Assembly: GCF_000482785.1 (NCBI RefSeq)
Contig: NZ_AXWS01000018.1
Coordinates: 1-64,000, forward strand
Reading direction: 5' to 3'
Length of the DNA: 64,000 bases
DNA from: Derxia gummosa DSM 723
Lineage (GTDB): Bacteria; Pseudomonadota; Gammaproteobacteria; Burkholderiales; Burkholderiaceae_E
Shown here: in pieces, positions 56,059 through 64,000 of the stretch
Position numbering within the stretch: position 1 is the stretch's first letter
Layout: every line of letters starts with the position of its first letter
Notes under the pieces: model-generated
The model's database searches: none
Seen by the model: only the letters and a program-made list of their open reading frames with translations
What the model was told of the DNA's origin: nothing
Program-made: the position numbers and the translations under genes

Positions 56059-56165
56059 GGGGGTTTCCTTCGGTGGGTGATGCCCCGCGCGGGGCGGGCT
56101 TGCACGCCCGCGAGCGGGCGATCCGGGGGCGCGCCGCGTGGCGTCGGGCCGGCGGCGCGGCGGGT

Positions 56166-56846
56166 TCAGGTCACGGCCCAGCGCCGCAGCAGGTTGTGAT
56201 AGACGCCGGTCAGGCCCAGCAGCTGGTCGTTGTCGCGGCCGACGACGGGCGTGAGTCCCTGGATGGCGCGGTCGAGGTCGAACAGCAGGCCGCGCTCGCC
56301 TTCGTCGCGCACGAGGCTCTCGATCCAGAAGAAGGAGCAGACGCGCGCGCCGCGCGTCACGGGCGTGACGCGGTGCAGGCTGGTGGACGGGTAGAGGATC
56401 AGGTCGCCGGCGTCGAGCTTGACCGACTGCACGCCGTACACGGTCTCGATCTCGAGTTCGCCGCCGTCGTACTCGTCGGCGTCGCACAGGAAGAGCGTGG
56501 CCGACAGGTCGGTGCGCAGCGTGCTGCCGTCGGGCAGGTTCATGACCGCGCCGTCCACATGCGCGCCATAGGTGCCGCCGTCGGCATAGCGGTTGAACTT
56601 GGGCGGATGGATGCGGCGCGGCAGCGCGGCCGACACGAACAGCGGGTTGGCGCCGAGCTTGCGCAGGATGTGGTGGCCGAGCGCGATGGCGGTCTCGCTC
56701 GCGTCGTCGAGCTGCTGGTTGCGCTTGACGAGCACGGCGAGGGCGCCGGCGGTGGCGGCGCCGTCCTGCCACTGGGCGGCGTCGAGCCGGGCGCGGAATT
56801 GCGCGACCTCGTCGCGGCTGAGCACGCCTTCGATCGGGATGAGCAT
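56166..56846 (-). CDS. PKHD-type Fe(II)/2-oxoglutarate dioxygenase (PiuC/YbiX-like)
   Basis: A 226-residue Fe(II)- and 2-oxoglutarate-dependent dioxygenase, usually found beside TonB siderophore receptors. The metal triad H96-x-D98 ([10 protein letters not shown]) and H158 ([10 protein letters not shown]) and the cosubstrate Arg R168 are present. [19 protein letters not shown] is the family start. It sits downstream of the receptor gene on the same strand with the hydroxy-acid oxidase between them. In other bacteria piuC is iron-repressed; here it probably shares iron control with the receptor. Confidence 0.9.
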   Translation of the reverse strand: MLIPIEGVLSRDEVAQFRARLDAAQWQDGAATAGALAVLVKRNQQLDDASETAIALGHHILRKLGANPLFVSAALPRRIHPPKFNRYADGGTYGAHVDGAVMNLPDGSTLRTDLSATLFLCDADEYDGGELEIETVYGVQSVKLDAGDLILYPSTSLHRVTPVTRGARVCSFFWIESLVRDEGERGLLFDLDRAIQGLTPVVGRDNDQLLGLTGVYHNLLRRWAVT

Positions 56847-56882
56847 GGGCTGGCCTGTGCGGTGTGCGGTGAAGGGCGGCGG

Positions 56883-58064
56883 TCAGTCCGCCGGCCCGCA
56901 GGGATGAGGGGGGATCGCGCGCACTGCGGCGAGCGGTTCATGCGCGGCGGCGAGGCAGTGCGGCCCGATGTCGGCGAGCGTCGCGCAGCCGGCCTGGGCC
57001 ATGCAGGCTTCGAGTTCCTCGCGCAGCAGCTTGAGCACATGGGCCACGCCGAGCGCGCCGGCCACGCTCAGCGCCCACACCTGAAGCCGGCCGACGAGCA
57101 CCGCGTTCGCGCCGAGCGCGAGCGCCTTGAAGGCATCGCCGCCGGAACGGATGCCACCGTCGAACAGCAGCGGATAGTCGGCGCCGACGGCGGCGCGCAC
57201 GCCGGGCAGGGCGGCGAGGCTGGCGGGCGCGCCGTCGAGCGCGCGGCCGCCGTGGTTGGACACGATCACGCCCGCGATGCCGCGCGCGCGGCAGTCGGCC
57301 GCGTCATCGGGATGCAGCACGCCCTTGACCCACACCGGCAGGCGCGTTTCGGAGCGCAGCCAGTCGAGGTCGGCCCAGCCGGGCGCGGCGCGCATCGCGC
57401 CCTGGAAGATGCGGCTCTGCCCGGGCGGCGCGGCGGGAAAGGCTTCGGCCGATGCTGCAAGGGTTTGCAGATTGCCGGCCGCGCAGTCGGCCGGCATCAC
57501 GAAGCCGGCGCGCAGCGCGCTCAGGCTCGGCAGGCGGATGGCGGCGTCGAGCGTGACCACCAGCGCCTCGTAGCCGGCGGCCTCGGCGCGCCGCGCGAGT
57601 GCCTGCGTGGCCGCGCGCTCGGGCTGGAAATAGAGCTGGAACCAGCGCCGTCCGTCCGCGTTGGCGGTGGCGATGTCCTCCAGCGGCGCCGACGACAGCG
57701 TGCTCGCAACGAGGCAGGCGCCGAGCGCGGCGGCGGCGCGCGCGGTCTCGGTCTCGGCGCCGGGATGGACAAGCTTCTGGAACGCGACCGGCGCGAGCAG
57801 GAAGGGATGGCTCAGCTCGGCGCCCGCGAGCGCGAGCCGGGTGTGGCCGTGGGTGACGTCGCGCAGCAGGCGTGGCCAGATCGTCCAGTCGTCGAAGGCG
57901 GCGAGGTTGGCGTCGCGCGTGCGGTCGTGCCCGGCGCCGCCGGCGAGGTAGGCGAGCGTCGGCGCCGGGATGAAGTGCTCGCAGAGCAGCTCGTAGTCGC
58001 GCGCGCAGGCGATCCCGGGCGGGATCTGCGCGAGCGGGGCATGGCGGGCGTCGGGCTGGCTCAT
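56883..58064 (-). CDS. FMN-dependent alpha-hydroxy-acid oxidising enzyme (lactate oxidase/dehydrogenase family)
   Basis: A 393-residue TIM-barrel flavoenzyme of the glycolate/lactate oxidase family. FMN and active-site motifs are AGGAGHDRTRDANLAAFDDW at the N-terminus, PFLLAPVAFQKLVHP, the catalytic His in IVSNHGGRALDGAPASL (core SNHGGRALDGAP) and the phosphate-binding DGGIRSGGDAFKALALGANAVLVGR (core GGIRSGGDAFKALALGA). Substrate preference (lactate, glycolate, mandelate) is not evident. It is 36 bp from the dioxygenase gene and 127 bp after the receptor gene. Palindrome GCAAGGGTTTGC lies at 57457-57468. Confidence 0.9.
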   Translation of the reverse strand: MSQPDARHAPLAQIPPGIACARDYELLCEHFIPAPTLAYLAGGAGHDRTRDANLAAFDDWTIWPRLLRDVTHGHTRLALAGAELSHPFLLAPVAFQKLVHPGAETETARAAAALGACLVASTLSSAPLEDIATANADGRRWFQLYFQPERAATQALARRAEAAGYEALVVTLDAAIRLPSLSALRAGFVMPADCAAGNLQTLAASAEAFPAAPPGQSRIFQGAMRAAPGWADLDWLRSETRLPVWVKGVLHPDDAADCRARGIAGVIVSNHGGRALDGAPASLAALPGVRAAVGADYPLLFDGGIRSGGDAFKALALGANAVLVGRLQVWALSVAGALGVAHVLKLLREELEACMAQAGCATLADIGPHCLAAAHEPLAAVRAIPPHPCGPAD

Positions 58065-58191
58065 GTCGGGGATGGCTGCTGCGGTGCCGGGCGGATCCGG
58101 CGCAAGGGAGGGCGAGCGGAACGCGCTGGCCGGCGCGCTCGGCTCGCCCCGCGCCGGGCGGCGAGGCCCGGCACGAAGCGATGTTCGGGGC

Positions 58192-60537
58192 TTACAGCTC
58201 GTAGCTGAGCGTCACGCGCACGGCGCGCGCATCGCCCTTGTACACATAGGAGCCCGAGCGGTAGGCGGCGAGATAGAAGTCCTTGTTGAACGCGTTGAGC
58301 ACGTTCACGCGGATGTCCATGTTCTTGTTCACGCGATAGCTGCCGAAGAAATCGACCACGTGATACGCCGGCACCAGCCAGCTGCACTCGCCGGTGGCGA
58401 GCACATAGCCGGCGGCGGTGTCGGGCTGGCCCGCGCAGCGCGCGCTCTCGTAGCGCACCGTGCTGCCGGCCGAGAAGTCGGGCACGAAGCGGTACTTGAG
58501 CTGGGCGAAGGCCGACTTGTCGGCGAAGTTGCTGAGCGGACGGCCGACATTGGTGGCGGTCGCCGATTCGAGCACCTTCGATTTCATCCAGACGCCGCCG
58601 ACGCTCGCGGTCAGGTCGTCGGTGACGTTGCCGACCACGTTGAACTCGACGCCCTTCACGCGGTTCTTGCCGCTGTTGAAGCTGCCGACGGTGGCGTAGC
58701 CGTTGCCTTCCATCACGTCGCGCTTGGTGGTCTCGAACACGGCGGCGGTGGCCAGCAGCTTGTCGTCGAGCAGGTTCCACTTGGTGCCCAGCTCGTAGTT
58801 GAGCGACTTCTCGGGCTTGGCCCCGGCGACCGAGCCGTTGCTGATGATCACGCCGCCGTAGCCGCTGTTGGTGCCGGCATCGGCTTCGCCGCCGTTGATG
58901 TCGGCCGCGCTCGCCACGCTGGCGTACACGATGCCCTTGGGCGTGAGCTTGTAGGTCAGGCCGCCGTGGGCGTTGACCAGGGTGTCGGAGTACTTGTAGC
59001 TGCCGTTGTTCGTGCCCGAGTTGAGCACGTCGAGCGACCAGCGGAAATGGTCGAGACGCAGGCCGCCGAAGGCGGTCCAGCGGTCGGTGAGGTCCACCGT
59101 GTCCATCACCGACGCGGCCAGGGTGCGGATGTGCCAGGCGTTGGTCTGCGCGCCCTTGGTGATGGTGCGACCCATGAGGGTGTTGAGCCCGTTCACCGTG
59201 TTGCCCGACGGGTCGTAGATGCAATAGCCGCCGCTGGTCGCGCCCGTGGTGGCGTTGCGCAGCGTGCAGTTGGTGGCGCCGGTGTAGCCGAGGCTGTAGT
59301 TGCCCTTGTCCACCTTGTGATCGGTGTATTCGACGCTGCCGATCAGCTCGTGCTTCATGCCGGCGAGCACGGTGTCGTGGCGCAGGTTGGTCTGGTGGGC
59401 GAAGTACTTCACCTCCTGCCAGCCCTGGTGGTTGTCGAGCTGCACCGGGGTGTAGGTGCTGCCGTCCGAGGCCACGGCCGTGCCGCGATACACCGCGCCG
59501 GTGGTCACGTAGCCGTTGCTGGTCTCGCCGTAGCGCGTGCTGCTGGTGAGGTGGGTGTCGGGCGCGATGTCCCACTTCACGCGCGCGGTGAGCGTGTCCA
59601 CGTCCGACTTGATGAAGTCCTGGGCCTGGGTATAGACGGGCGTGTTGGCGGCCGGGCGGCTGCGCGTGCCGGCGCCGACCATGTAGCTGCCGAGATCGGG
59701 CTTGTCCTTGGCGCGCAGGCCGTAGTAGTCGAGCGTGACCGACAGGTCGCGGCTGATCTCGTACAGGCCCGACAGCGCCAGGCCCTTGCGGCTGCGGTTC
59801 GCGGGCGAGCGGTCGGGCACGTCCTCCTCGCCCCAGAGCGCGTTGACGCGCACCGCGATGTCGTCGGTGACGACGCGGTTCGAGTCCACGGTGATGCGCA
59901 TGTAGTCGTCGCTGCCGAAGCCGGTGTTGATGCGCGTGAAGTCGTAGTCGAGCGTGGCCTGCTTGGTGATCGCGTTGATCGCGCCGCCTGCCGTGCCCCG
60001 GCCCGCGAAGCTGGAATTCGGGCCCTTCGAGATTTCGAGCTGCTCGATCGCGAAGCTTTCGCGCGTGGTCATGCCCGGATCGCGCAGACCATCGACGAAC
60101 ACGTCGGAGCGCGCTTCCTGGCCCCGGATGATGTAGCGGTCGCCGAAGGCATTGCCGTTCTCGCCGGTGCCGAGGGTGATGCCGGGCACGCTGTCGAGGA
60201 TGCTCGTCATCTGTGTCTGGCCCGAATCGTCGAGCGCGTCGCGCGTGATGACGGTGATGACCTGGGGCGTCTCGGCCAGCGGACGGGTGTGGCGCACGTC
60301 GCCCGAGGTCTTGGCCTTGTAGGGCACGCCGACTTCGGCGTTCGGGTTCGGATCGATCTTCTTGCCCTCGACCTTGATCGCCGGCATCACCGATTCGCCG
60401 CTCTGGGCCTGGGCCGCGAGCGGCACGAGCATCGCGGCCGTGAGACCGAGGGCAACCCCGCCGAACGTGGCGTTGGCGGGCTGGCTGCGCATGCGCAGGC
60501 TGGCGGGCTTGTGGAGGGAGGGTTTGCGCCGGGACAT
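58192..60537 (-). CDS. TonB-dependent catecholate siderophore receptor (Fiu-like)
   Basis: A 781-residue outer-membrane receptor. The signal peptide ends AAMLVPLAAQA near residue 45. The plug (about 80-200) includes PQVITVITRDALDDSGQTQM and GDRYIIRGQEARSDVFVDGLRD (core YIIRGQEARSDVFVDG); barrel segments such as YYGLRAKDKPDLGSYM are Fiu-like, and the C-terminus YKGDARAVRVTLSYEL is a standard last strand. The loop has several Cys in two places (TNCTLRN to GGYCIYD and CAGQPD to GECSWL). The Fur-box-like site upstream and the PiuC gene support iron uptake as its role. Confidence 0.92.
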   Translation of the reverse strand: MSRRKPSLHKPASLRMRSQPANATFGGVALGLTAAMLVPLAAQAQSGESVMPAIKVEGKKIDPNPNAEVGVPYKAKTSGDVRHTRPLAETPQVITVITRDALDDSGQTQMTSILDSVPGITLGTGENGNAFGDRYIIRGQEARSDVFVDGLRDPGMTTRESFAIEQLEISKGPNSSFAGRGTAGGAINAITKQATLDYDFTRINTGFGSDDYMRITVDSNRVVTDDIAVRVNALWGEEDVPDRSPANRSRKGLALSGLYEISRDLSVTLDYYGLRAKDKPDLGSYMVGAGTRSRPAANTPVYTQAQDFIKSDVDTLTARVKWDIAPDTHLTSSTRYGETSNGYVTTGAVYRGTAVASDGSTYTPVQLDNHQGWQEVKYFAHQTNLRHDTVLAGMKHELIGSVEYTDHKVDKGNYSLGYTGATNCTLRNATTGATSGGYCIYDPSGNTVNGLNTLMGRTITKGAQTNAWHIRTLAASVMDTVDLTDRWTAFGGLRLDHFRWSLDVLNSGTNNGSYKYSDTLVNAHGGLTYKLTPKGIVYASVASAADINGGEADAGTNSGYGGVIISNGSVAGAKPEKSLNYELGTKWNLLDDKLLATAAVFETTKRDVMEGNGYATVGSFNSGKNRVKGVEFNVVGNVTDDLTASVGGVWMKSKVLESATATNVGRPLSNFADKSAFAQLKYRFVPDFSAGSTVRYESARCAGQPDTAAGYVLATGECSWLVPAYHVVDFFGSYRVNKNMDIRVNVLNAFNKDFYLAAYRSGSYVYKGDARAVRVTLSYEL

Positions 60538-60595
60538 GGTCTTTTCCGTGAGGACATCGGGTTGCGATGTAACAACCCTAGCTAATGTTGATAGT

Positions 60596-60614
60596 AATGA
60601 GAATGGTTCGTATT
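60596..60614 (-). promoter_or_regulatory. Fur-box-like site upstream of the siderophore receptor
   Basis: AATGAGAATGGTTCGTATT (19 bases) is close to the classic AATGAGAATGATT type Fur box and sits 59 bp before the receptor start in an AT-rich stretch. It suggests Fur repression of the receptor in iron-replete cells. Confidence 0.7.
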
Positions 60615-60794
60615 AAAAATTCAACGCATTATTTCCGAAGGGTTGCGGAAAGGGTCTGGAAGGTGGTTTGAAAGGTCGTCGCGACGGCTCGGACGGGCTC
60701 GACCGCAGCGCGGCGGCGCGGCAATGCGCGGCTGGCGCCGACGCGATGCCGGCCGGAGCGCGTCAGGCGCGCGGCCGAGGCCGCGGGCTTCGGC

Positions 60795-61199
60795 TCAGGC
60801 CTCGGCCGGCAGCTCGCGCGACTTGCCGTCGCTGCCCACGGCCACGTAGGTGAGCGTGGCGTCGGTCACCTGCACGAGTTCGGCCGCGCCCCAGCGACGC
60901 TGCGACCAGACCTCGACCTCGACGGTGATGGACGTGCGCCCCGTCTTGACGATGCGCGCGAAGAAGCTGACCAGATCGCCGATGTTGACCGGCGCCTTGA
61001 ACGCGAAGGCATTGACCGCCACCGTCGCCACCCGGCCGCCCGCGCGCAGCACCGCCGGCACGCTGCCGGCCAGATCGACCTGCGACATGATCCAGCCGCC
61101 GAACACGTCGCCCGACGGATTGGCGTCGGCCGGCATCGGGATGAGGCGCAGGACCGGCATGACGCCGGGTAGGTGGGGCGGATTGAGCGGCTGGTTCAT
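60795..61199 (-). CDS. Acyl-CoA thioesterase, hotdog fold (YciA-like)
   Basis: A 134-residue hotdog-fold thioesterase that hydrolyses acyl-CoA esters. PMPADANPSGDVFGGWIMSQVD (core NPSGDVFGGWIMSQVD) is the active-site region with the conserved Asn/Asp, and FKAPVNIGDLVSFFARI is the following strand pair. The ATG at 61199 begins MNQPLN. High similarity in pattern to YciA. Divergent from the ABC exporter gene. Confidence 0.9.
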   Translation of the reverse strand: MNQPLNPPHLPGVMPVLRLIPMPADANPSGDVFGGWIMSQVDLAGSVPAVLRAGGRVATVAVNAFAFKAPVNIGDLVSFFARIVKTGRTSITVEVEVWSQRRWGAAELVQVTDATLTYVAVGSDGKSRELPAEA

Positions 61200-61426
61200 G
61201 GTGCTGGGCTGGCGCGTGGGTTCCGGGTGGATGCCGCGCCGCCGCGAGGGCCGGACGCGGGCGCCGATGATGGCATGCGACCCCGTACGGTCGGGCACGG
61301 AAACACCGCCACCGCGCCGACCCGCGCGCACGGGCGGCGTTCCGCCGCGCGTGATGGCGCGGGGCGCGCGGCGGGATAATCGCCGGCTTCCCCCTGCCAG
61401 CCTTCAGCCAGCGAAAGCCACATCCC

Positions 61427-63280
61427 ATGCGCGGCATGCGTCGTCCCACGGCCGGACCGGCCCCCCAGATCGTTCGCCAGAAATCCGACTGGCAGGTGCT
61501 GCGCACGCTGCTGCCCTATCTGTTCGAGCACAAGGCGCGTGTCGCGCTGGCCCTGCTCATGCTCGCGGCGGCCAAGGGCGCCAACGTGGGCGTGCCGCTC
61601 GTGATGAAGGCCATCGTCGACCGGCTCGCGCCGGGCGCGGTGGCGCAGCAGTCGGCTGCGACGGTGGCCATCGTCGTGCCGGCGGCGCTGCTCGTCGGCT
61701 ATGGCCTGCTGCGGCTCGCGACCACGCTGTTCACCGAGCTGCGCGAGTTCGTGTTCGCGCGGGTGACGCAGGGCGCGGTGCGCAAGGCGGCGATCGAGGT
61801 GTTCCGGCATCTGCATGCGCTGTCGCTGCGCTTCCATCTGGAGCGGCAGACCGGCGGCGTGACGCGCGACATCGAGCGCGGCACGCGCGGCATCCAGAGC
61901 CTCGTGAGCTACACGCTCTACTCGATCCTGCCGACGCTGATCGAGTTCGGGCTGATCATCGGCATCCTGGTCGCGCGCTACGACCCGTGGTTCGCGGGCA
62001 TCACCGTGGTGGCGCTGGTGCTCTACATCGGCTGGACCATCAGCGTGACCGAATGGCGCACCGGCCTGCGCCGCACGATGAACGAGCTGGACTCGTCGGC
62101 CAGCACCAAGGCGATCGACTCGCTGCTCAACTACGAGACGGTCAAGTACTTCGGCAACGAGGACTGGGAGGCGCGCCGCTACGACGAGAGCATGGCCGCC
62201 TGGCAGCGCGCGGCGATCCGCTCGCAGACCTCGCTGTCGCTGCTCAACACCGGGCAGAGCGCGATCATCGCGATGGCGGTGACGGCCATCATGTGGCGCG
62301 CGACCTTGGGCGTGGTGGACGGCCGCATGACGCTCGGCGACCTCGTGCTGGTCAACGCCTTCATGATCCAGCTGTACGTGCCGCTCAACTTCCTGGGCGT
62401 GATCTACCGCGAGATCAAGCAGAGCATCGCCGACATGGACCGGCTGTTCGGCCTGCTGGAGCAGCACCGCGAGGTGGCCGACCGGCCGGGCGCGCAAACG
62501 CTTGCAATCCGCAGCCGCGCGCCCGAGGTGCGCTTCGAGCAGGTGGACTTCGGCTACGACAAGACGGCCGACGGCGCGCACAAGCGGCAGATCCTGTTCG
62601 GCGTGGGCTTCACGATCGCGCCGGGCGCCAAGCTGGCGGTGGTGGGGCACAGCGGCTCGGGCAAGAGCACGCTCGCGCGGCTGCTGTTCCGCTTCTACGA
62701 CGTGGACGGCGGGCGCATCACCATCGACGGCCAGGACATCCGCGACGTGACCCAGCAGAGCCTGCGCGCGGCCATCGGCATCGTTCCGCAGGACACGGTG
62801 CTGTTCAACGACAGCATCGAATACAACATCGCCTACGGCCGGCCCGGCGCGAGTCATGACGAGATCGTCGCGGCGGCGCGGGCGGCGCACATCCACGACT
62901 TCATCGCCGGCCTGCCCGACGGCTACGCGACGGTGGTGGGCGAGCGCGGACTGAAGCTGTCGGGCGGCGAGAAGCAGCGTGTGGCCATCGCCCGCACCAT
63001 CCTCAAGAACCCGGCGATCCTCGTGTTCGACGAGGCGACGTCGGCGCTCGACACGCGCAGCGAGCAGGCGATCCAGCGCGAGCTGAAAGCGATTGCAAGC
63101 GACCGCACGACGCTGGTCATCGCGCACCGGCTGTCGACGGTGGTGGATGCCGACGAGATCCTCGTGCTCGACAAGGGCCGCGTGGTGGAGCGCGGCGGCC
63201 ATGCGGCGCTGCTCGCGCTCGGCGGGCTGTATGCGCAGATGTGGGCCTTGCAGGGCGCGGAGCGGGCGGTGGCGGCCTGA
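61427..63280 (+). CDS. Atm1-type ABC exporter (HMT/ATM family)
   Basis: A 617-residue half-transporter with six membrane helices and an ATPase. TMD hallmarks are SSASTKAIDSLLNYETVKYFGNE (core AIDSLLNYETVKYFGNE), which identifies the Atm1/HMT subgroup thought to export glutathione persulfide-type or metal conjugates. Walker A is VVGHSGSGKSTLARLL (about 405-420), the signature LSGGEKQRVAIARTIL and Walker B ILVFDEATSALDTRS. Dimer formation is expected. Palindrome GCAAACGCTTGC at 62494-62505 and the motif in reverse at 63093-63101 are inside the coding region. Confidence 0.94.
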   Translation: MRGMRRPTAGPAPQIVRQKSDWQVLRTLLPYLFEHKARVALALLMLAAAKGANVGVPLVMKAIVDRLAPGAVAQQSAATVAIVVPAALLVGYGLLRLATTLFTELREFVFARVTQGAVRKAAIEVFRHLHALSLRFHLERQTGGVTRDIERGTRGIQSLVSYTLYSILPTLIEFGLIIGILVARYDPWFAGITVVALVLYIGWTISVTEWRTGLRRTMNELDSSASTKAIDSLLNYETVKYFGNEDWEARRYDESMAAWQRAAIRSQTSLSLLNTGQSAIIAMAVTAIMWRATLGVVDGRMTLGDLVLVNAFMIQLYVPLNFLGVIYREIKQSIADMDRLFGLLEQHREVADRPGAQTLAIRSRAPEVRFEQVDFGYDKTADGAHKRQILFGVGFTIAPGAKLAVVGHSGSGKSTLARLLFRFYDVDGGRITIDGQDIRDVTQQSLRAAIGIVPQDTVLFNDSIEYNIAYGRPGASHDEIVAAARAAHIHDFIAGLPDGYATVVGERGLKLSGGEKQRVAIARTILKNPAILVFDEATSALDTRSEQAIQRELKAIASDRTTLVIAHRLSTVVDADEILVLDKGRVVERGGHAALLALGGLYAQMWALQGAERAVAA

Positions 63281-63353
63281 GCGGTACCGCGCCGCCGGCG
63301 TGGCCCGCGCGGCGGCTCGGCGGCGATGGCGAACAGGCCCGCCGCCGTGCCCG

Positions 63354-63950
63354 TCACTCGATGCCCGGCATCCCCACGAACCCCGGCAGCGCCTTGATCC
63401 GCCCGATCCACGCGCGCACGTTCGGCCACGGCTCCAGGCTGACGCCGCCCTCGGGCGCGAGCGCCACGTAGGGGAAGACGGCGATGTCGGCAATCGTCGG
63501 CCGGCCGAGTTCGAGCCAGTCGCGCGTGGCCAGATGCGCGTCGAGGATGGCCAGCAACTGGGCGCTCACGCGCAGCGCATGCGCCTTGTCGAGCGCATAG
63601 CCGAACTTGTCGATCAGCCGCGCATCCGCCGGCCCGTGCTGCACGTTGTTGGCTGCCGTTGAAAGCCATTGCATGACGCGCGCGAGCGGCTCGGCGGCGG
63701 TCGGCAGCCAGGCGTCGCCGCCGTGCTTGCGCGCGAGGTACACGAGGATGGCCTGCGAATCGCGCAGCACCACATCGCCATCCACCAGCACCGGAATCTC
63801 GCCGAAGGGGTTCATGCCGATGAGCGGCTCGCTCTTGTGCTCGCCGCCGAGAAAGTCCACCGGGACGATCTCGACGGGCGCGCCGGTCAGCGCGGCAAAC
63901 AGGCGCACCTTGTGGCAGTTGCCGGACAGGCTCAGGTCGTAAAGCTTCAT
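63354..63950 (-). CDS. Glutathione S-transferase family protein
   Basis: A 198-residue GST. The thioredoxin-like N-domain MKLYDLSLSGNCHKVRLFAAL (core YDLSLSGNCHKVRLF) has a Ser-Gly-Asn-Cys active-site region and NPFGEIPVLVDGDVVLRDSQAILVYL (core GEIPVLVDGDVVLRDSQAI) binds glutathione. The C-domain is all-helical with IADIAVFPYVALA. It overlaps the stop of the upstream VOC gene (ATGA), so both are in one operon. Confidence 0.93.
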   Translation of the reverse strand: MKLYDLSLSGNCHKVRLFAALTGAPVEIVPVDFLGGEHKSEPLIGMNPFGEIPVLVDGDVVLRDSQAILVYLARKHGGDAWLPTAAEPLARVMQWLSTAANNVQHGPADARLIDKFGYALDKAHALRVSAQLLAILDAHLATRDWLELGRPTIADIAVFPYVALAPEGGVSLEPWPNVRAWIGRIKALPGFVGMPGIE

Positions 63951-64000
63951 GCGTCGTCTCCTCCGATGAGTTGGTTGAATTCGAGGACGTTGCCGTCCGG
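63947..64000 (-). CDS. VOC family protein, 3' end only (truncated by window)
   Basis: The last 17 codons, PDGNVLEFNQLIGGDDA, are the C-terminal strand of a glyoxalase-type VOC protein (DPDGNxLEF motif). Its stop overlaps the GST start. The 5' part lies outside the window. Confidence 0.75.
   Translation of the reverse strand, partial: PDGNVLEFNQLIGGDDA

Overview
The window is very GC-rich chromosomal DNA (roughly 70% GC or more in most genes) from a Gram-negative betaproteobacterium, most likely of the order Burkholderiales. The grounds are gene order (dusB-fis-purH with ruvC and ruvA nearby, amgK-murU divergent from lptD-surA-pdxA-rsmA), a general porin of the Burkholderiales type, an LpxR-like outer-membrane protein and a tricarballylate (tcu) locus. 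Genus cannot be fixed from the sequence.

Layout. 0-21 kb is mostly housekeeping: an LpxR-like lipid A deacylase, ruvA, ruvC, purH, fis, dusB, a UbiH-type hydroxylase, pepP, the MurU/AmgK cell-wall recycling pair, then lptD, surA, pdxA and rsmA. Between ruvC and purH, normally neighbours, sits a plus-strand module of a GntR/FCD regulator, a BMP-family binding protein, a flavin reductase-like protein and a nucleoside deaminase. It is bracketed by two diverged, oppositely oriented copies of a repeat whose ~160-bp core is enclosed by perfect 31-34 bp inverted arms.

21.0-25.0 kb is an accessory island of much lower GC: an unrecognised membrane-associated protein, a frameshifted IS110-family transposase, a small protein with a leader like those on cargo of extracellular contractile injection systems or polymorphic toxins, and a VapBC toxin-antitoxin pair.

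25-31.3 kb holds small accessory genes (TfoX-N, two GNATs, VOC, alpha/beta hydrolase, a Fic AMPylase, an AbrB-family membrane protein). 31.6-38 kb holds an iron/AEP-type ABC importer, a porin and an orphan ModA-like binding protein. 38-50 kb runs from one chemoreceptor to an Aer-like receptor and contains the tcuR-tcuA-tcuB-tcuC tricarballylate locus, a TctDE-like two-component system and a papain-like protease; the two receptors share a 183-bp segment with one mismatch, inverted. 50.3-54.9 kb is a protease-MoxR-DUF58-VWA operon. 55-60.5 kb holds cytochrome b561/PepSY genes and an iron cluster (PiuC-like dioxygenase, hydroxy-acid oxidase, Fiu-like TonB receptor with a Fur box). The window ends with a thioesterase, an Atm1-type ABC exporter, a GST and the last 17 codons of a VOC protein.

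A short motif, CGCTTGCAA, often within a GCAANNNNTTGC palindrome, recurs inside unrelated genes far more often than base composition predicts and is mostly on the plus strand whichever way the gene runs. No rRNA, tRNA, CRISPR array or intact mobile element was seen.
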